This document shows, piece by piece, positions 10,415-19,182 of a stretch of DNA of 64,000 nucleotides. This DNA is from Lampropedia aestuarii. GTDB taxonomy: Bacteria > Pseudomonadota > Gammaproteobacteria > Burkholderiales > Burkholderiaceae_C. Each line of letters starts with the position of its first letter. The stretch's first letter is position 1. The stretch is from positions 248,001-312,000 of the forward strand of contig NZ_SSWX01000001.1 in NCBI RefSeq assembly GCF_004803635.1, in the 5' to 3' direction. Made by a program: the position numbers and the translations under genes. The notes under the pieces are model-generated. The model was not told where the DNA came from. It did not search any database and saw only the letters and a list, made by a program, of their open reading frames with translations.

Positions 10415-11206
10415 ATGACATCTTCCAAACGCCACCTCTGGGCTGTGATAGCCACCACCGCTTTTTTGGCCGCTTGTTCCAGCACGACTGAGGACCGCAC
10501 AGCCAACTGGACACCTGACCAGCTCTACAACGAAGCGCGCAGCGAAGTCAATTCGGCAAACTACACCAAAGCCATTCCAATCTTTGAACGCTTGGAAGGC
10601 CGTGCCGCAGGGACCCCGCTGGCGCAACAGGCACAGCTTGAGAAAGCCTACGCCCAATACCGTGACGGCGAACCTGCGCAAGCGATTGCCACGCTCAACC
10701 GTTTCATCATGCTGCACCCAGCCAGCCCAGCGCTGGATTACGCCTTGTACCTCAAGGGCATCATCAACTTCAACGACAACCTGGGCCTGTTCTCCTGGCT
10801 GCAGCGCCAGGACTTGTCTGAGCGGGATCAACGGGCGGCCAAGGAGTCGTTTGAGTCCTTTAAAGAACTGGTCGAGCGCTTCCCTGATTCACGCTACGCG
10901 GCTGACGCCCACCAGCGCATGGTGTACATCGTCAACGCCTTGGCCGCTTACGAAGTCCATGTCGCGCGCTACTACTACTCACGTGGCGCCTATGTGGCGG
11001 CGATCAACCGCGCCCAATTGGCCTTGCAAGACTACCAAGATGCGCCCGCATTGGCAGAGGCCCTGCAAATCATTGAAAGCTCGTACGACAAGCTGGGCAT
11101 GACCCAACTGCGCGACGACACGCGCCGTGTGATTCAGGCCTCGTTCCCCGAAGGCACAGGCAGTACAGCGACGACCAAGTCTTCCAGCTGGTGGAAATTC
11201 TGGTGA
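10415..11206 (+). CDS. bamD: Outer membrane assembly lipoprotein BamD (ComL)
   Basis: The 263-residue lipoprotein has a short basic N-terminus, a hydrophobic signal and the lipobox FLAAC, with Cys21 as the lipidated residue. TPR-type helices follow (LYNEARSEVNSANYTKAIPIFERLE, QAIATLNRFIMLHP, YVAAINRAQLALQDY), as in BamD, the essential partner of BamA in inserting beta-barrel proteins into the outer membrane. ATG 10415 gives a standard lipoprotein leader, but a TTG at 10400, nine bases after GGAGAGG (10384-10390), is better placed for ribosome binding and would add five residues. The gene stands alone and is divergent from dnaE. Confidence 0.95.
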   Translation: MTSSKRHLWAVIATTAFLAACSSTTEDRTANWTPDQLYNEARSEVNSANYTKAIPIFERLEGRAAGTPLAQQAQLEKAYAQYRDGEPAQAIATLNRFIMLHPASPALDYALYLKGIINFNDNLGLFSWLQRQDLSERDQRAAKESFESFKELVERFPDSRYAADAHQRMVYIVNALAAYEVHVARYYYSRGAYVAAINRAQLALQDYQDAPALAEALQIIESSYDKLGMTQLRDDTRRVIQASFPEGTGSTATTKSSSWWKFW

Positions 11207-11558
11207 GCGCCTAGCGGTTTGCTCAGGCTCTAAGCCAAGCATGCTGCCAATTCACGCACAACCGATCTATTCCACCGCAGTCTGAAGCCCTTAAGCCCTG
11301 TGCTGGTTAGCTGCCACAGCTGCGCCAAAAGCAGCTGTCAGCTGTCAGCTGCTGAAAGCGCTCAGCCTGTCGGGTTTGTATGACGACGATGGCGCCGGTT
11401 ACACCGCGGTGGCATTTCTGTTTTTGGTGCCGCACCCCAGTCAAAGTGCCACCTTGCCTGCCAACAGCGCACTGAACGCCCACGCTGCCTAACACCAGCG
11501 GTTTAAGCAGGGCTGCGCACAACTTGATGTGCGCAGGGATGACCAATGCCTCGCGCTT
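11207..11558. other. Convergent intergenic region with a CAGCTG-based hairpin
   Basis: This 352 bp stretch separates the 3' ends of bamD and the aminotransferase gene. I find no supported gene; a 79-codon minus-strand frame has no family features or ribosome site. At 11330-11353 the sequence AGCAGCTG-TCAGCTGT-CAGCTGCT can fold as an 8 bp hairpin and also contains a repeated GTCAGCT. It has no T-tail, so a terminator role is uncertain. Confidence 0.45.
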
Positions 11559-12755
11559 TTACAAAGCCTGCGCCAGGCGTTTGACACCTTCAATGATTTT
11601 GTCTTCGGGTACGCTGGCATAGCTCATGCGGAACGTCGAATGGTCCACATGGGTCGCAAAGAATGGCGCGCCGGGCACAGCCGCCACGCCTTTTTCGACG
11701 CCGCGTTTGACAAACGCTGCGGCATCGCGGCTGCCCCCCCCAGCTCCGGTCAAGCTGGCCCAAATGAACATGCCCCCTTGTGGGGCGGTGTACTGCAAGG
11801 CATCGCCCAAACATTCATCCAAATGGCGCATCATCACACGGGCGCGTTCGGCATACACTTTTTGGACACGCTGCAAGGCCGCAGGCAAACGTCCGCTTGC
11901 CAGGTATTCGCTGGCCGTGACCTGGGTCAGCATGCTGCTGTTGGCATCGCTGAATTGTTTGCACATCGCAGCGTTCGCCAGCAAGGCATCGGGCGCCACC
12001 ATCCAGCCCAAACGCAAGCCTGGAGAAACCACTTTGGAGAAGCTGCCGCAATACGCCAGGTAGTCACGGCTGCCAGGCACTTGCTCGCTCAAGGTCAGCA
12101 AAGTGGGCGGTGGTGGCGCGTCAAAATACAACTCACCATAGGGATTGTCTTCGACCACCAGCACCTTGTACTGCGCCGCCAGCTCCAGAATGCGTTTGCG
12201 ACGCTCCAGCGTCAGCATCGCGCCGCTGGGGTTGCCAAAAGTTGGAATCAAATAAATGAGCTTGGGGCGGTGCTCCTTGATTTGCTGCTCCAGCACATCG
12301 ACTTGCACCCCATCTTGGTCAATCGGCACGGAAACCACGTCAGCGCCATACAAACGAAAACACTGGATCGTGGCCAAGAAGGTCGGGCCTTCCACCAGCA
12401 CTTTATCGCCCGGAGAAACCATGGTTTTGCCCAGCAAATCCAAGGCTTGCTGGCTGCCGGTAGTCACAATCAGTTGCTGGGCTTGTACAGCAGCGCCTTG
12501 CGCTCGCAACGTGCTGGCGATTTGCTCGCGCAAAGGCATATAACCTTCAGTGGGCCCGTATTGCAAGGCCTGCCCGGCATGCTGGCTCAAGGCCTGCTGC
12601 GAAGCGGCATTGATGCCTTCCACATCAAACAGGGCCGCATCCGGGAAACCACCGGCGAAGCTGATGATGCCGGGAGTGCCCAGGAGTTTGAAGATCTCAC
12701 GAATTGCCGAGGTTTCGACATTTTGAAGGCGCTGTGCAAAGTGCAATGTGGACAT
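11559..12755 (-). CDS. PLP-dependent aminotransferase, class I/II (2-aminoadipate/aromatic type)
   Basis: The product has 398 residues from ATG 12755 (MSTLHFAQRL); an earlier ATG at 12794 would add 13 unconserved residues. Fold-type I features are visible: IISFAGGFPDAALF near the start, TGSQQALDLLGK, EGPTFLATIQ, IPTFGNPSGAML, VVEDNPYGELYF and the PLP-lysine motif SFSKVVSPGLRLGW near residue 240. The pattern matches stand-alone members of the LysN/KAT-like group (AAA, aromatic or branched-chain amino acids) without the GntR DNA-binding half of MocR regulators. The exact substrate cannot be read from sequence. It lies alone, convergent with bamD and divergent from panB. Confidence 0.88.
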   Translation of the reverse strand: MSTLHFAQRLQNVETSAIREIFKLLGTPGIISFAGGFPDAALFDVEGINAASQQALSQHAGQALQYGPTEGYMPLREQIASTLRAQGAAVQAQQLIVTTGSQQALDLLGKTMVSPGDKVLVEGPTFLATIQCFRLYGADVVSVPIDQDGVQVDVLEQQIKEHRPKLIYLIPTFGNPSGAMLTLERRKRILELAAQYKVLVVEDNPYGELYFDAPPPPTLLTLSEQVPGSRDYLAYCGSFSKVVSPGLRLGWMVAPDALLANAAMCKQFSDANSSMLTQVTASEYLASGRLPAALQRVQKVYAERARVMMRHLDECLGDALQYTAPQGGMFIWASLTGAGGGSRDAAAFVKRGVEKGVAAVPGAPFFATHVDHSTFRMSYASVPEDKIIEGVKRLAQAL

Positions 12756-13033
12756 GGCTGAATTCACTGTTATCACAAGAGTTTGGCAGGCCAAAGCACA
12801 TGCTGGATGGCCACTGCCGGGCTACATCATAGCCTTGGCCGGGTCGGACTGCAGCGCGCCAGCAAGCAAATTCTTGCCACGGCCTCAGCCGCCTGCAGCG
12901 CGGGCGGCTTGTGCATTTTTACCAATACATGTCACAATCGCCGCGATTCATGCCTTTGATGCAATGCAGCATTCGCATCCGCTGCAGCGCATGATGCCGC
13001 TTTTGACACCACACAATAACGGAGACGCTCACC

Positions 13034-13930
13034 ATGTCCAGCCCCAACTCGGCCCCCACCGACTTGACTGCCAGCCCGTATGGCACCCTCCCCCCTGCAG
13101 CTGCACCCGCCGTGCGCAAACCCATCAGCTTGCCGCGCTTGATGGACATGCATGCGCGTGGCGAGAAAATCACCATGCTCACTGCCTACGATGCGACCTT
13201 TGCGGCCATGGCCGACAGCGCGGGTGTGGAGTGCATCCTGGTGGGCGATTCGCTGGGCATGGTCTGCCAAGGCCGCCACAGCACAGTAGGCGTCAGCCTG
13301 GACGAAATGCGCTACCACACGGCCTGCGTTGCACGAGGCGTGCGGCGCGTACAAGGCACAGCCTGGGTCGTGGCCGACCTGCCATTTGGCAGCTACCAGC
13401 AATCTGCTGAGCAGGCCTTGGCCAGTGCCGTTGTGCTGATGGAGGCTGGCGCGCACATGGTCAAACTCGAAGGCGGAGGCTGGACCACCGAGACCGTGCG
13501 TTTTCTGACGCAACGCGGCATTCCCGTCTGCGCCCACTTGGGGCTGACGCCACAAACCGTGCATGCCCTGGGCGGCTATCGCGTGCAAGGGCGTGGCGAT
13601 GGTGCAGCCAGCACCTTGCGCCAAGAGGCCAAGGCCCTGGCTGATGCGGGCGCGCAATTGTTGGTGCTGGAGATGGTGCCGACTGCTTTGGCCAGCGCCC
13701 TCACCCAGGAATTGCCGCATTGCGCAACGATTGGCATTGGCGCGGGCGCGGGCACAGCCGGCCAAGTGCTGGTGCTGCACGACATGCTGGGCATGAACAT
13801 CGGCAAAATGCCCAAGTTTGTGCGCAACTTCATGCAGGGCCAGGGCAGCATTGCCGGCGCGATGCAAGCCTATGTGCAAGCAGTCAAGCAAGGCCAGTTT
13901 CCCGTTGATGCCGAACACGCTTGGAGTTGA
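13034..13930 (+). CDS. panB: 3-methyl-2-oxobutanoate hydroxymethyltransferase
   Basis: PanB transfers a hydroxymethyl group from methylene-THF to 2-oxoisovalerate, giving ketopantoate, the first pantothenate-specific step. The 298-residue protein has a proline/alanine-rich N-terminal extension of about 30 residues, then [29 protein letters not shown] (metal/substrate Asp), [23 protein letters not shown] and [20 protein letters not shown], all PanB signatures. GGAG at 13020-13023 is a well-placed ribosome site. panC follows 87 bp downstream, forming the usual pan pair. Confidence 0.96.
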   Translation: MSSPNSAPTDLTASPYGTLPPAAAPAVRKPISLPRLMDMHARGEKITMLTAYDATFAAMADSAGVECILVGDSLGMVCQGRHSTVGVSLDEMRYHTACVARGVRRVQGTAWVVADLPFGSYQQSAEQALASAVVLMEAGAHMVKLEGGGWTTETVRFLTQRGIPVCAHLGLTPQTVHALGGYRVQGRGDGAASTLRQEAKALADAGAQLLVLEMVPTALASALTQELPHCATIGIGAGAGTAGQVLVLHDMLGMNIGKMPKFVRNFMQGQGSIAGAMQAYVQAVKQGQFPVDAEHAWS

Positions 13931-14017
13931 TCAGTCCTAAGCACCGCCCCCCTGCCGAGCGCTGCTGAGGCGCTGCGCCCCCCAACCGATTACCCCCCAC
14001 CTTCTTCTCCCCCGACC

Positions 14018-14863
14018 ATGCATCTGATTCATACTTTGGCAGAGTTGCGCGCCACGTTGGCCAGCTTGCCCACACCGCGCACCATCGTGCCCACCATGGG
14101 CAATCTGCACGAAGGCCATCTGAGCCTGATTCGCCAAGCCAAGGCCTTGGGCGGCACGACTGTCGCGACGATTTTTGTCAACCGCTTGCAGTTCTTGCCG
14201 CATGAGGATTTCGACACCTACCCACGCACGCTCGAATCGGACTGCGACAAGCTGCGCGCCGAAGGCTGCGACGTGGTGTTTGCGCCACTGGAGAAAGAGC
14301 TATACCCTGAGCCACAAACGTTCCGCATCCAGCCAGACCCTGCGATTGCCGATATTTTGGAGGGCCATTTCCGCCCCGGCTTTTTTGACGGTGTCTGCAC
14401 TGTCGTAATGAAGCTGCTGCAAGCCGTGCAACCAACCCATGCGGTGTTTGGCCAAAAAGATTATCAGCAGCTGGCTGTGATCCAACGCATGGTGGCGCAG
14501 TTTGCAATGCCCATTGAGATCATCGCCGGCCCAACGCAGCGCGCGACAGACGGCTTGGCCTTGTCGTCGCGCAACCAGTATTTAGACGACACCGCGCGCC
14601 AACACGCCACACAACTGGCCGCCGTGCTGAAAGCCACGGTCGAGCTGGTCCAGTCTGGCGAGCGCAATTGGGCGCAGCTGGAAGCCAATGCCATGGCCCA
14701 GCTCAACGCCCAGGGCTGGCAGGCCGATTACATCACCGTACGCCAGCGCAGCGATTTGCAATTGCCAGTGGATCAGGCGGGCGCGCTGGCGCCATTGGTG
14801 GTGCTGGGCGCTGCGCGGCTTGGCAGCACACGTTTGATTGATAACCTGGAGTTTGTGGTTTAA
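14018..14863 (+). CDS. panC: Pantothenate synthetase (pantoate-beta-alanine ligase)
   Basis: PanC joins pantoate and beta-alanine using ATP. The 281-residue product shows the nucleotidyltransferase signature [14 protein letters not shown] (HxGH class), [47 protein letters not shown] and the SSRN block that replaces KMSKS. FVNRLQF instead of the FVNPTQF of E. coli is, as far as I recall, common in betaproteobacteria. The 87 bp between panB and panC is C-rich and has no terminator-like hairpin, so co-transcription is likely. No clear Shine-Dalgarno precedes ATG 14018. Confidence 0.96.
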   Translation: MHLIHTLAELRATLASLPTPRTIVPTMGNLHEGHLSLIRQAKALGGTTVATIFVNRLQFLPHEDFDTYPRTLESDCDKLRAEGCDVVFAPLEKELYPEPQTFRIQPDPAIADILEGHFRPGFFDGVCTVVMKLLQAVQPTHAVFGQKDYQQLAVIQRMVAQFAMPIEIIAGPTQRATDGLALSSRNQYLDDTARQHATQLAAVLKATVELVQSGERNWAQLEANAMAQLNAQGWQADYITVRQRSDLQLPVDQAGALAPLVVLGAARLGSTRLIDNLEFVV

Positions 14864-14936
14864 ACCACCTCAGAAATACGCTGCGCTATTGGGCGCCTGC
14901 AGCCAGTCCATGTGCATGGGCCTGGCTTGCAGTTAT

Positions 14937-16754
14937 TTAGTTCAAGCGTGTAATGCGATTTTGCGCAGGCGCAGCCACAAGTCCTGCCTGGCGAAAGTAA
15001 TCGACCGTGAAGTCCAGGTCCAGTCTGCCATCCTGGCCGTTAGTGGTCTCGCGCATGATGGTCATATTGTCGCCACCGCCCGCGATGTAGTCATTGCTGG
15101 TGACACGGTAGGTTTGCTCCAGCGCAATCGGCACACCGTGCAGTGTGACCGAGCCAGCCACCACGCGCTGGCCGGTGCCCGCTGGCGCACCTTCAGGCTG
15201 GCGAGCATCCCAGCTGTAGGCAAAGCCCGTTGAGAAGCCCAGCATGCGGCTGTTGCCAGACGGTTGTGGCGCTTCCCATTGCTGCTCCAGCAAGCGGTAA
15301 ATTTGCGCCCCTGTCATATCTCGCGTCACAGCGATGTTGCCAAACGGCATCACGTCATACAGCTGTCCGTAGGTCACGGTGGTCGTCGGCAGGTCCGCGC
15401 GCACACCACCAAGATTGGTCAGTGCAATTTGCGCAGGCCTGCTGGCATAGGCTGGACGCTCGCTGGTCTCCCACAAGTAAATGTCTGCGACCAAATTGGC
15501 CAGCACCGATTCACCACTGGCATTGGCCTCTACAGCCATCGGGCGATCAATCTGCCCCACGATCTGGTCGGTAATCGGCTTGATCAGATTGCGGTAGAAA
15601 TCAACCATCGCCGCAATCTCAGGGTCCTTGCCAAGCACCGGATACATGGCGGGCACTTCTATCGCCACACCATCTGAATTGAGAGCGCCGATGTCATTGA
15701 CCACCGGGTGGTTTTCGCTGCGCTTATCAATCACACCATTGGTAGCCAGGTCAATGGTCAGCTCAACCTGGCTGATCAATTGGCCATAGCTGGCACCGCT
15801 GATCAGCAGCTTGCCATCAGGCAACACACATTGGTAACCACGGTGGGTGTGGGCAGTGAACACCACATCGACCTCCGCACTGATGCCTGCCAGCAATGCG
15901 GCAAAGTCAGGGGAGAGATTATTGCAGTGCTGCTCATTGATGGTTGCCGCTTGGGTCGTGCCCCCGTTGTGCAGCAACACGGCAATGGCAGCTACTGACT
16001 CTTGTTTGAGTTGTGGAATCAGCGCATTGATCGATGCGACTTCGTCTGCAAACTCCAGGCCGTCAGTACCACCGGCAGCGACCACGCTAGGTGTGTCTTG
16101 CAGCGTCAGACCGATAAAGCCGAGCTTGACTCCATCAATGGTCTTGACCACATGGCCAGGCAGCAAGAGCGCGTTGGTATCCGTGTCGATCACATTAGCG
16201 CCCAGATAGTCAAAGCGCGCGCCCTCGAACTGGCCTTCACGCAAGCAGGTCTCCACGCCAATCACGTCACCAGCGCGGCAGCCGCCGTTAATCAAGCGCA
16301 GCAACTCTTGCTTGCCATTGTCGAATTCGTGGTTACCTACCGATGAAACTTGCACGCCCAGAGCATTCAGGACTTCAATCGCTGGCTCGTCGTTGAACGC
16401 ACGCGAGACCAATGGCGAGGCGCCAATCAGATCGCCATTGGCCACGACGATAGAGCCTTGCGGATTGCTCGCCTGCAGCTGCTGCAGCCTCGTCTGCAGG
16501 TAAGCCGCGCCGCCTAGCGTTGCACGCGTGCCTGCAGGATTGGCAGGATCGCGGACCAATGCAGTGCCGCCATTTTCCAAGCGGCCATGAAAGTCATTGA
16601 TGGCGAGAATGGAGATCGTGGCCGTCTTGCGTGCAGGCTCGGTGGGCGCCTCAGAAGCATCGTCACTGCCGCTGCCGCAGGCACTCAGAAAGCCAACAAG
16701 GCATAGCGTGGCGACAGAGTAGCGCCATGGGAGGGTTCTTTTGGAAGTCAACAT
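14937..16754 (-). CDS. 5'-nucleotidase/UshA-family metallophosphatase lipoprotein
   Basis: The 605-residue product from ATG 16754 has a signal peptide with lipobox GFLSAC (Cys26), so it is probably outer-membrane anchored rather than freely periplasmic. The calcineurin-like domain shows LAINDFHGRLE, VVANGDLIGAS, SVGNHEFDNG, LLHNGG and FTAHTHRGYQC (metal ligands). The C-terminal 5_nucleotid_C domain shows NASGESVLANLVADIYL, NLGGVRADLP, YDVMPFGN and TSNDYIAGGGDNM. The family hydrolyses nucleotides, UDP-sugars or cyclic nucleotides for phosphate and nucleoside scavenging. A longer frame to 16877 adds an unconserved leader. It is convergent with panC and the exact substrate is unknown. Confidence 0.92.
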   Translation of the reverse strand: MLTSKRTLPWRYSVATLCLVGFLSACGSGSDDASEAPTEPARKTATISILAINDFHGRLENGGTALVRDPANPAGTRATLGGAAYLQTRLQQLQASNPQGSIVVANGDLIGASPLVSRAFNDEPAIEVLNALGVQVSSVGNHEFDNGKQELLRLINGGCRAGDVIGVETCLREGQFEGARFDYLGANVIDTDTNALLLPGHVVKTIDGVKLGFIGLTLQDTPSVVAAGGTDGLEFADEVASINALIPQLKQESVAAIAVLLHNGGTTQAATINEQHCNNLSPDFAALLAGISAEVDVVFTAHTHRGYQCVLPDGKLLISGASYGQLISQVELTIDLATNGVIDKRSENHPVVNDIGALNSDGVAIEVPAMYPVLGKDPEIAAMVDFYRNLIKPITDQIVGQIDRPMAVEANASGESVLANLVADIYLWETSERPAYASRPAQIALTNLGGVRADLPTTTVTYGQLYDVMPFGNIAVTRDMTGAQIYRLLEQQWEAPQPSGNSRMLGFSTGFAYSWDARQPEGAPAGTGQRVVAGSVTLHGVPIALEQTYRVTSNDYIAGGGDNMTIMRETTNGQDGRLDLDFTVDYFRQAGLVAAPAQNRITRLN

Positions 16755-16952
16755 ACGAGTGGCCAAGGCAATAGATAAGGACTTGTGGCGCAGGTATGGC
16801 GCCAAACGCGTGCGATTATCTGTTTCGCGTATGTCAACTTGATGATCGGTGCCAGGCGCATTCCAACGTCTGCTCACAATCTGCTCAAGGATGGTGCTTA
16901 TCCATTGTTTCGCAGGCGACTGCCGAGCTGTAAAACTGCGTACCTGCGGTGC

Positions 16953-17714
16953 TCAATGGCTCCACAAGCGCAGCAACCACACGGCCAGCGGCAGTAGCAC
17001 GGCTGTGCACAAAGCCGTCAAGCTCATTGCCAGCGCAGAAAATGCACCAGTTGCAGGGCTTTGCTGCATCTCACGTGCCGTGCCAATCGCATGCGCGACC
17101 AACCCGGAGGTCGCAGCGCGCACCACCTCGTCTTCAATGCGCAGCTGGCGCAGCAACCAGGGCACCATCATTGCACCGAGCACGCCGGTGGCCACAACGT
17201 TCAAGGCCACAATGCCGCCAACGCCGCCCAATGCCTGCGCGCCTTGAATCGCAATAGGCATCGTGGCCGATTTGGGCAACATGGAGATCAGCGTGGTTTC
17301 GTCTACTCCGAGTAACAACGCAATACCCAAGGTACTGGCAATCGCAGTCGCACTGCCAGCGAGCACCGCCATCGTCAGCGGCAACCAGACGGCCCGCAAG
17401 CGCTGCAGTTGCTGGCGCATCGGCACGGCCAGCAAAACCAAGGCGGGCACCAGCATCCATTTGAGCAAGGCCACTGATTGCGCATAATCGTTGTAAGCCG
17501 TGCCAGTGGCCACCAACACCACGACCATCGTGGCGCCAGCGGTCACAACCGGAATCGCCAATGAATGGAAACCAGAGCGGCGGTAGACTTGCACCGCCAG
17601 CAGATACACCGCAATCGTCAGGCCGCTCCACAGTACGGTGTACAGCAACCACGACCACGACAGCGCCTGCCAAGCAGATGCCATGATGGACTGCCAATAA
17701 TGGGCATCGATCAT
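16953..17714 (-). CDS. lrgB: LrgB/CidB-family membrane protein
   Basis: The 253-residue, strongly hydrophobic protein from ATG 17714 has about six to seven membrane segments. It carries LrgB-type blocks (LLKWMLVPALVLLAVPM, ISMLPKSATMPIAIQGAQALGGVGGIVAL, ATSGLVAHAIGTAREMQ). LrgB pairs with LrgA in the holin/antiholin-like system linked to murein hydrolase export, overflow metabolism or glycolate/pyruvate transport in different bacteria. Its ATG overlaps the lrgA stop as ATGA, showing translational coupling. The frame extends 69 codons further upstream inside lrgA, but that part is a shadow of lrgA. Confidence 0.93.
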   Translation of the reverse strand: MIDAHYWQSIMASAWQALSWSWLLYTVLWSGLTIAVYLLAVQVYRRSGFHSLAIPVVTAGATMVVVLVATGTAYNDYAQSVALLKWMLVPALVLLAVPMRQQLQRLRAVWLPLTMAVLAGSATAIASTLGIALLLGVDETTLISMLPKSATMPIAIQGAQALGGVGGIVALNVVATGVLGAMMVPWLLRQLRIEDEVVRAATSGLVAHAIGTAREMQQSPATGAFSALAMSLTALCTAVLLPLAVWLLRLWSH

Positions 17715-18118
17715 GCCTGCTCCTTCGTTGAATCCACAGAATTGACTTGAGCCGCTGGCGGTTTGGTTTTGCCCGTCAAACGCAGCATCGCCACAAAAAC
17801 CCAGGCCGTCACAGCGGCGGTCAGCGCCGTGCCAATCACCGAGGCCAGCACAATCGGCAGCCAATGCGCTTGCAAGGCAGCGCCATATGCAATCACCCCC
17901 AAAGCCGAAGGCAAAATCCACAGCACGAGGTTGCGCAGCATCCAGTCAGAAACACGCCCCAAGGCAAGCGGTACACGCGGCAGGCACAATAAAACAGCCA
18001 GCAAGACCAGCATGCCAAGCAAGGCACCAGGGACCGGCAAGCCAATCCATTGCACCAGCAAGGACCCAGCAATCAAACACCCAGCAAGGGCTAAAGCAAC
18101 AGCGGCGTAAGCAATCAT
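17711..18118 (-). CDS. lrgA: CidA/LrgA-family holin-like membrane protein
   Basis: The 135-residue protein begins MIAYAAVALALAGCLIAG and has four predicted membrane segments and a charged C-terminal tail (KTKPPAAQVNSVDSTKEQA). The signature GSLLVQWIGLPVPGALLGM is diagnostic for the CidA/LrgA family (holin-like, DUF-type UPF0299 relatives). It is the first gene of a two-gene operon with lrgB (4-base overlap). Residues upstream of 18118 in the same frame are not conserved in kind and include charged segments, so the start at 18118 is preferred. No regulator is adjacent. Confidence 0.92.
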   Translation of the reverse strand: MIAYAAVALALAGCLIAGSLLVQWIGLPVPGALLGMLVLLAVLLCLPRVPLALGRVSDWMLRNLVLWILPSALGVIAYGAALQAHWLPIVLASVIGTALTAAVTAWVFVAMLRLTGKTKPPAAQVNSVDSTKEQA

Positions 18119-18198
18119 GGCCGCGATTCTAGGGGTTTCTGGAAAGTTTGCAGTGCATATGCGTGAAGTAGCGTGCTTTTGGGCTTCAACCCAGAGGG

Positions 18199-18330
18199 CA
18201 AGGCGCAAAAAAGCGCATTACTAGCGTTGCCCGTTGTGCTCATACCGCCTTATGAGCTGCAACAGGCGCCTTGCACTGCCTTTTTTTGTGCCTTGCGCGA
18301 CTGCAAAAAGATCGTAAACACGTTCTCAGG
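18199..18330 (+). repeat. Interspersed intergenic repeat, copy 1
   Basis: This stretch lies between lrgA and the isochorismatase gene and matches 39493-39626 on the opposite strand. Shared exact blocks include CGTTGCCCGTTGTGC (18225-18239) and GCGCCTTGCACTGC (18266-18279); their spacing, 41 bp, is identical in the two copies, and TTGCGCGACTGC also matches. Its right end, GCAAAAAGATCGTAAACACGTTCTCAGG-like, also resembles the ends of the element at 43909-44047. Internal small inverted repeats (GCGC-AAAAAA-GCGC; CTCATA-CCGCC-TATGAG) suggest hairpins. It has no coding capacity and looks like a non-autonomous element or REP/MITE-type repeat. Confidence 0.7.
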
Positions 18331-18495
18331 GTAAATGCGCAGCCTTGCATTGTCTTGTTTGCTGCCAGCAAAGCACCTACCCCAGCTTGCAAGCCGATTG
18401 AGCAAGCGCCATCTGGCAAGCCAAACGCAGACTTTGGTGCAAAAACAATGTCAGATTTATGTTACACAACTACAAGTCACAAAAAGTTATGCGAG

Positions 18496-18510
18496 TGATT
18501 ATAATTCTCA
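18496..18510 (+). promoter_or_regulatory. Fur-box-like operator overlapping a TATAAT -10 box
   Basis: TGATTATAATTCTCA matches the 7-1-7 Fur consensus TGATAAT-N-ATTATCA at 12 of 14 defined positions. It contains a perfect -10 hexamer TATAAT at 18500-18505, about 26 bases before the isochorismatase ATG at 18532. A -35 at the right distance is weak. Overlap of the -10 and the Fur site is the classic arrangement for iron repression, and the downstream genes (catechol synthesis) are a class usually controlled by Fur. The role is inferred from the match and the context. Confidence 0.65.
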
Positions 18511-18531
18511 GCCAACCTTTAGCGTGCCTCT

Positions 18532-19182
18532 ATGACTTTGCCTGCCATCTCGCCTTACTCACTGCCTAGCGCAGAGAATCTGCCTGCTTCACGAGCCCCC
18601 TGGACCCTGGACATCGCGCGTCTGGCACTGTTGGTGCATGATATGCAAGCGTATTTTTTACGCCCATTTCAGGCCGATGCTTCGCCTCTGCCACACATCA
18701 AACACCATATTGCGCAACTGCTGCAGTTTTGCAGGCATCACCAAGTTCCGGTGTTCTTCACTGCGCAAAAAGGCGATCAGTTGCTGTTGGATCGCGGCCT
18801 GCAAGCCGCGCTGTGGGGTCCAGGCATGCGTGCGACTGCCGAGCACGAGGCAATCATTCCAGAACTGGCCCCACATGCGGGCGAGCAGGTGCTGGTCAAA
18901 CACCGCTACAGCGCGTTCCAACGCAGCAATTTGGAGCCTTTGCTCAAAGCGCGTGGTCGCAACCAGCTGCTGGTCTGTGGCGTGTATGCCCATATTGGCT
19001 GCCAGTTAACTGCTGCTGAGGCGTTCCAGCGTGATATCGAGCCCTTCATGGTGGCCGATGCCTTGGGCGACTTCAGCCAGGCACACCATCTGCAGGCACT
19101 GCAGTGGGCGGCATCGACTTGCGCCCCTGCGGTGCTGACCCAAGACATTCTTGCATTGGAAAAGGAGGCTGTATGCAATTGA
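18532..19182 (+). CDS. Isochorismatase (EntB-type, lacking the aryl carrier domain)
   Basis: The 216-residue product resembles the isochorismatase half of E. coli EntB: LLVHDMQAYFLRPF with the catalytic Asp37, VFFTAQKGDQ, LVKHRYSAFQRSNLEPLL, GRNQLLVCGVYAHIGCQLTAAEAF and PFMVADALGDFS. It hydrolyses isochorismate to 2,3-dihydro-2,3-dihydroxybenzoate. EntB normally has a C-terminal aryl carrier domain of about 75 residues (total 285); here the protein ends where that would start, so it could make free dihydro-DHB but not carry it for NRPS assembly. It overlaps the entA-like gene by 10 bases and is preceded by a Fur-box-like promoter. No isochorismate synthase or DHB-AMP ligase is adjacent. Confidence 0.9.
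   Translation: MTLPAISPYSLPSAENLPASRAPWTLDIARLALLVHDMQAYFLRPFQADASPLPHIKHHIAQLLQFCRHHQVPVFFTAQKGDQLLLDRGLQAALWGPGMRATAEHEAIIPELAPHAGEQVLVKHRYSAFQRSNLEPLLKARGRNQLLVCGVYAHIGCQLTAAEAFQRDIEPFMVADALGDFSQAHHLQALQWAASTCAPAVLTQDILALEKEAVCN

Noticed and set aside
11307-11546. 79-codon minus frame between bamD and the aminotransferase gene
   Set aside because: No ribosome site, no recognisable domain, lies over the hairpin.
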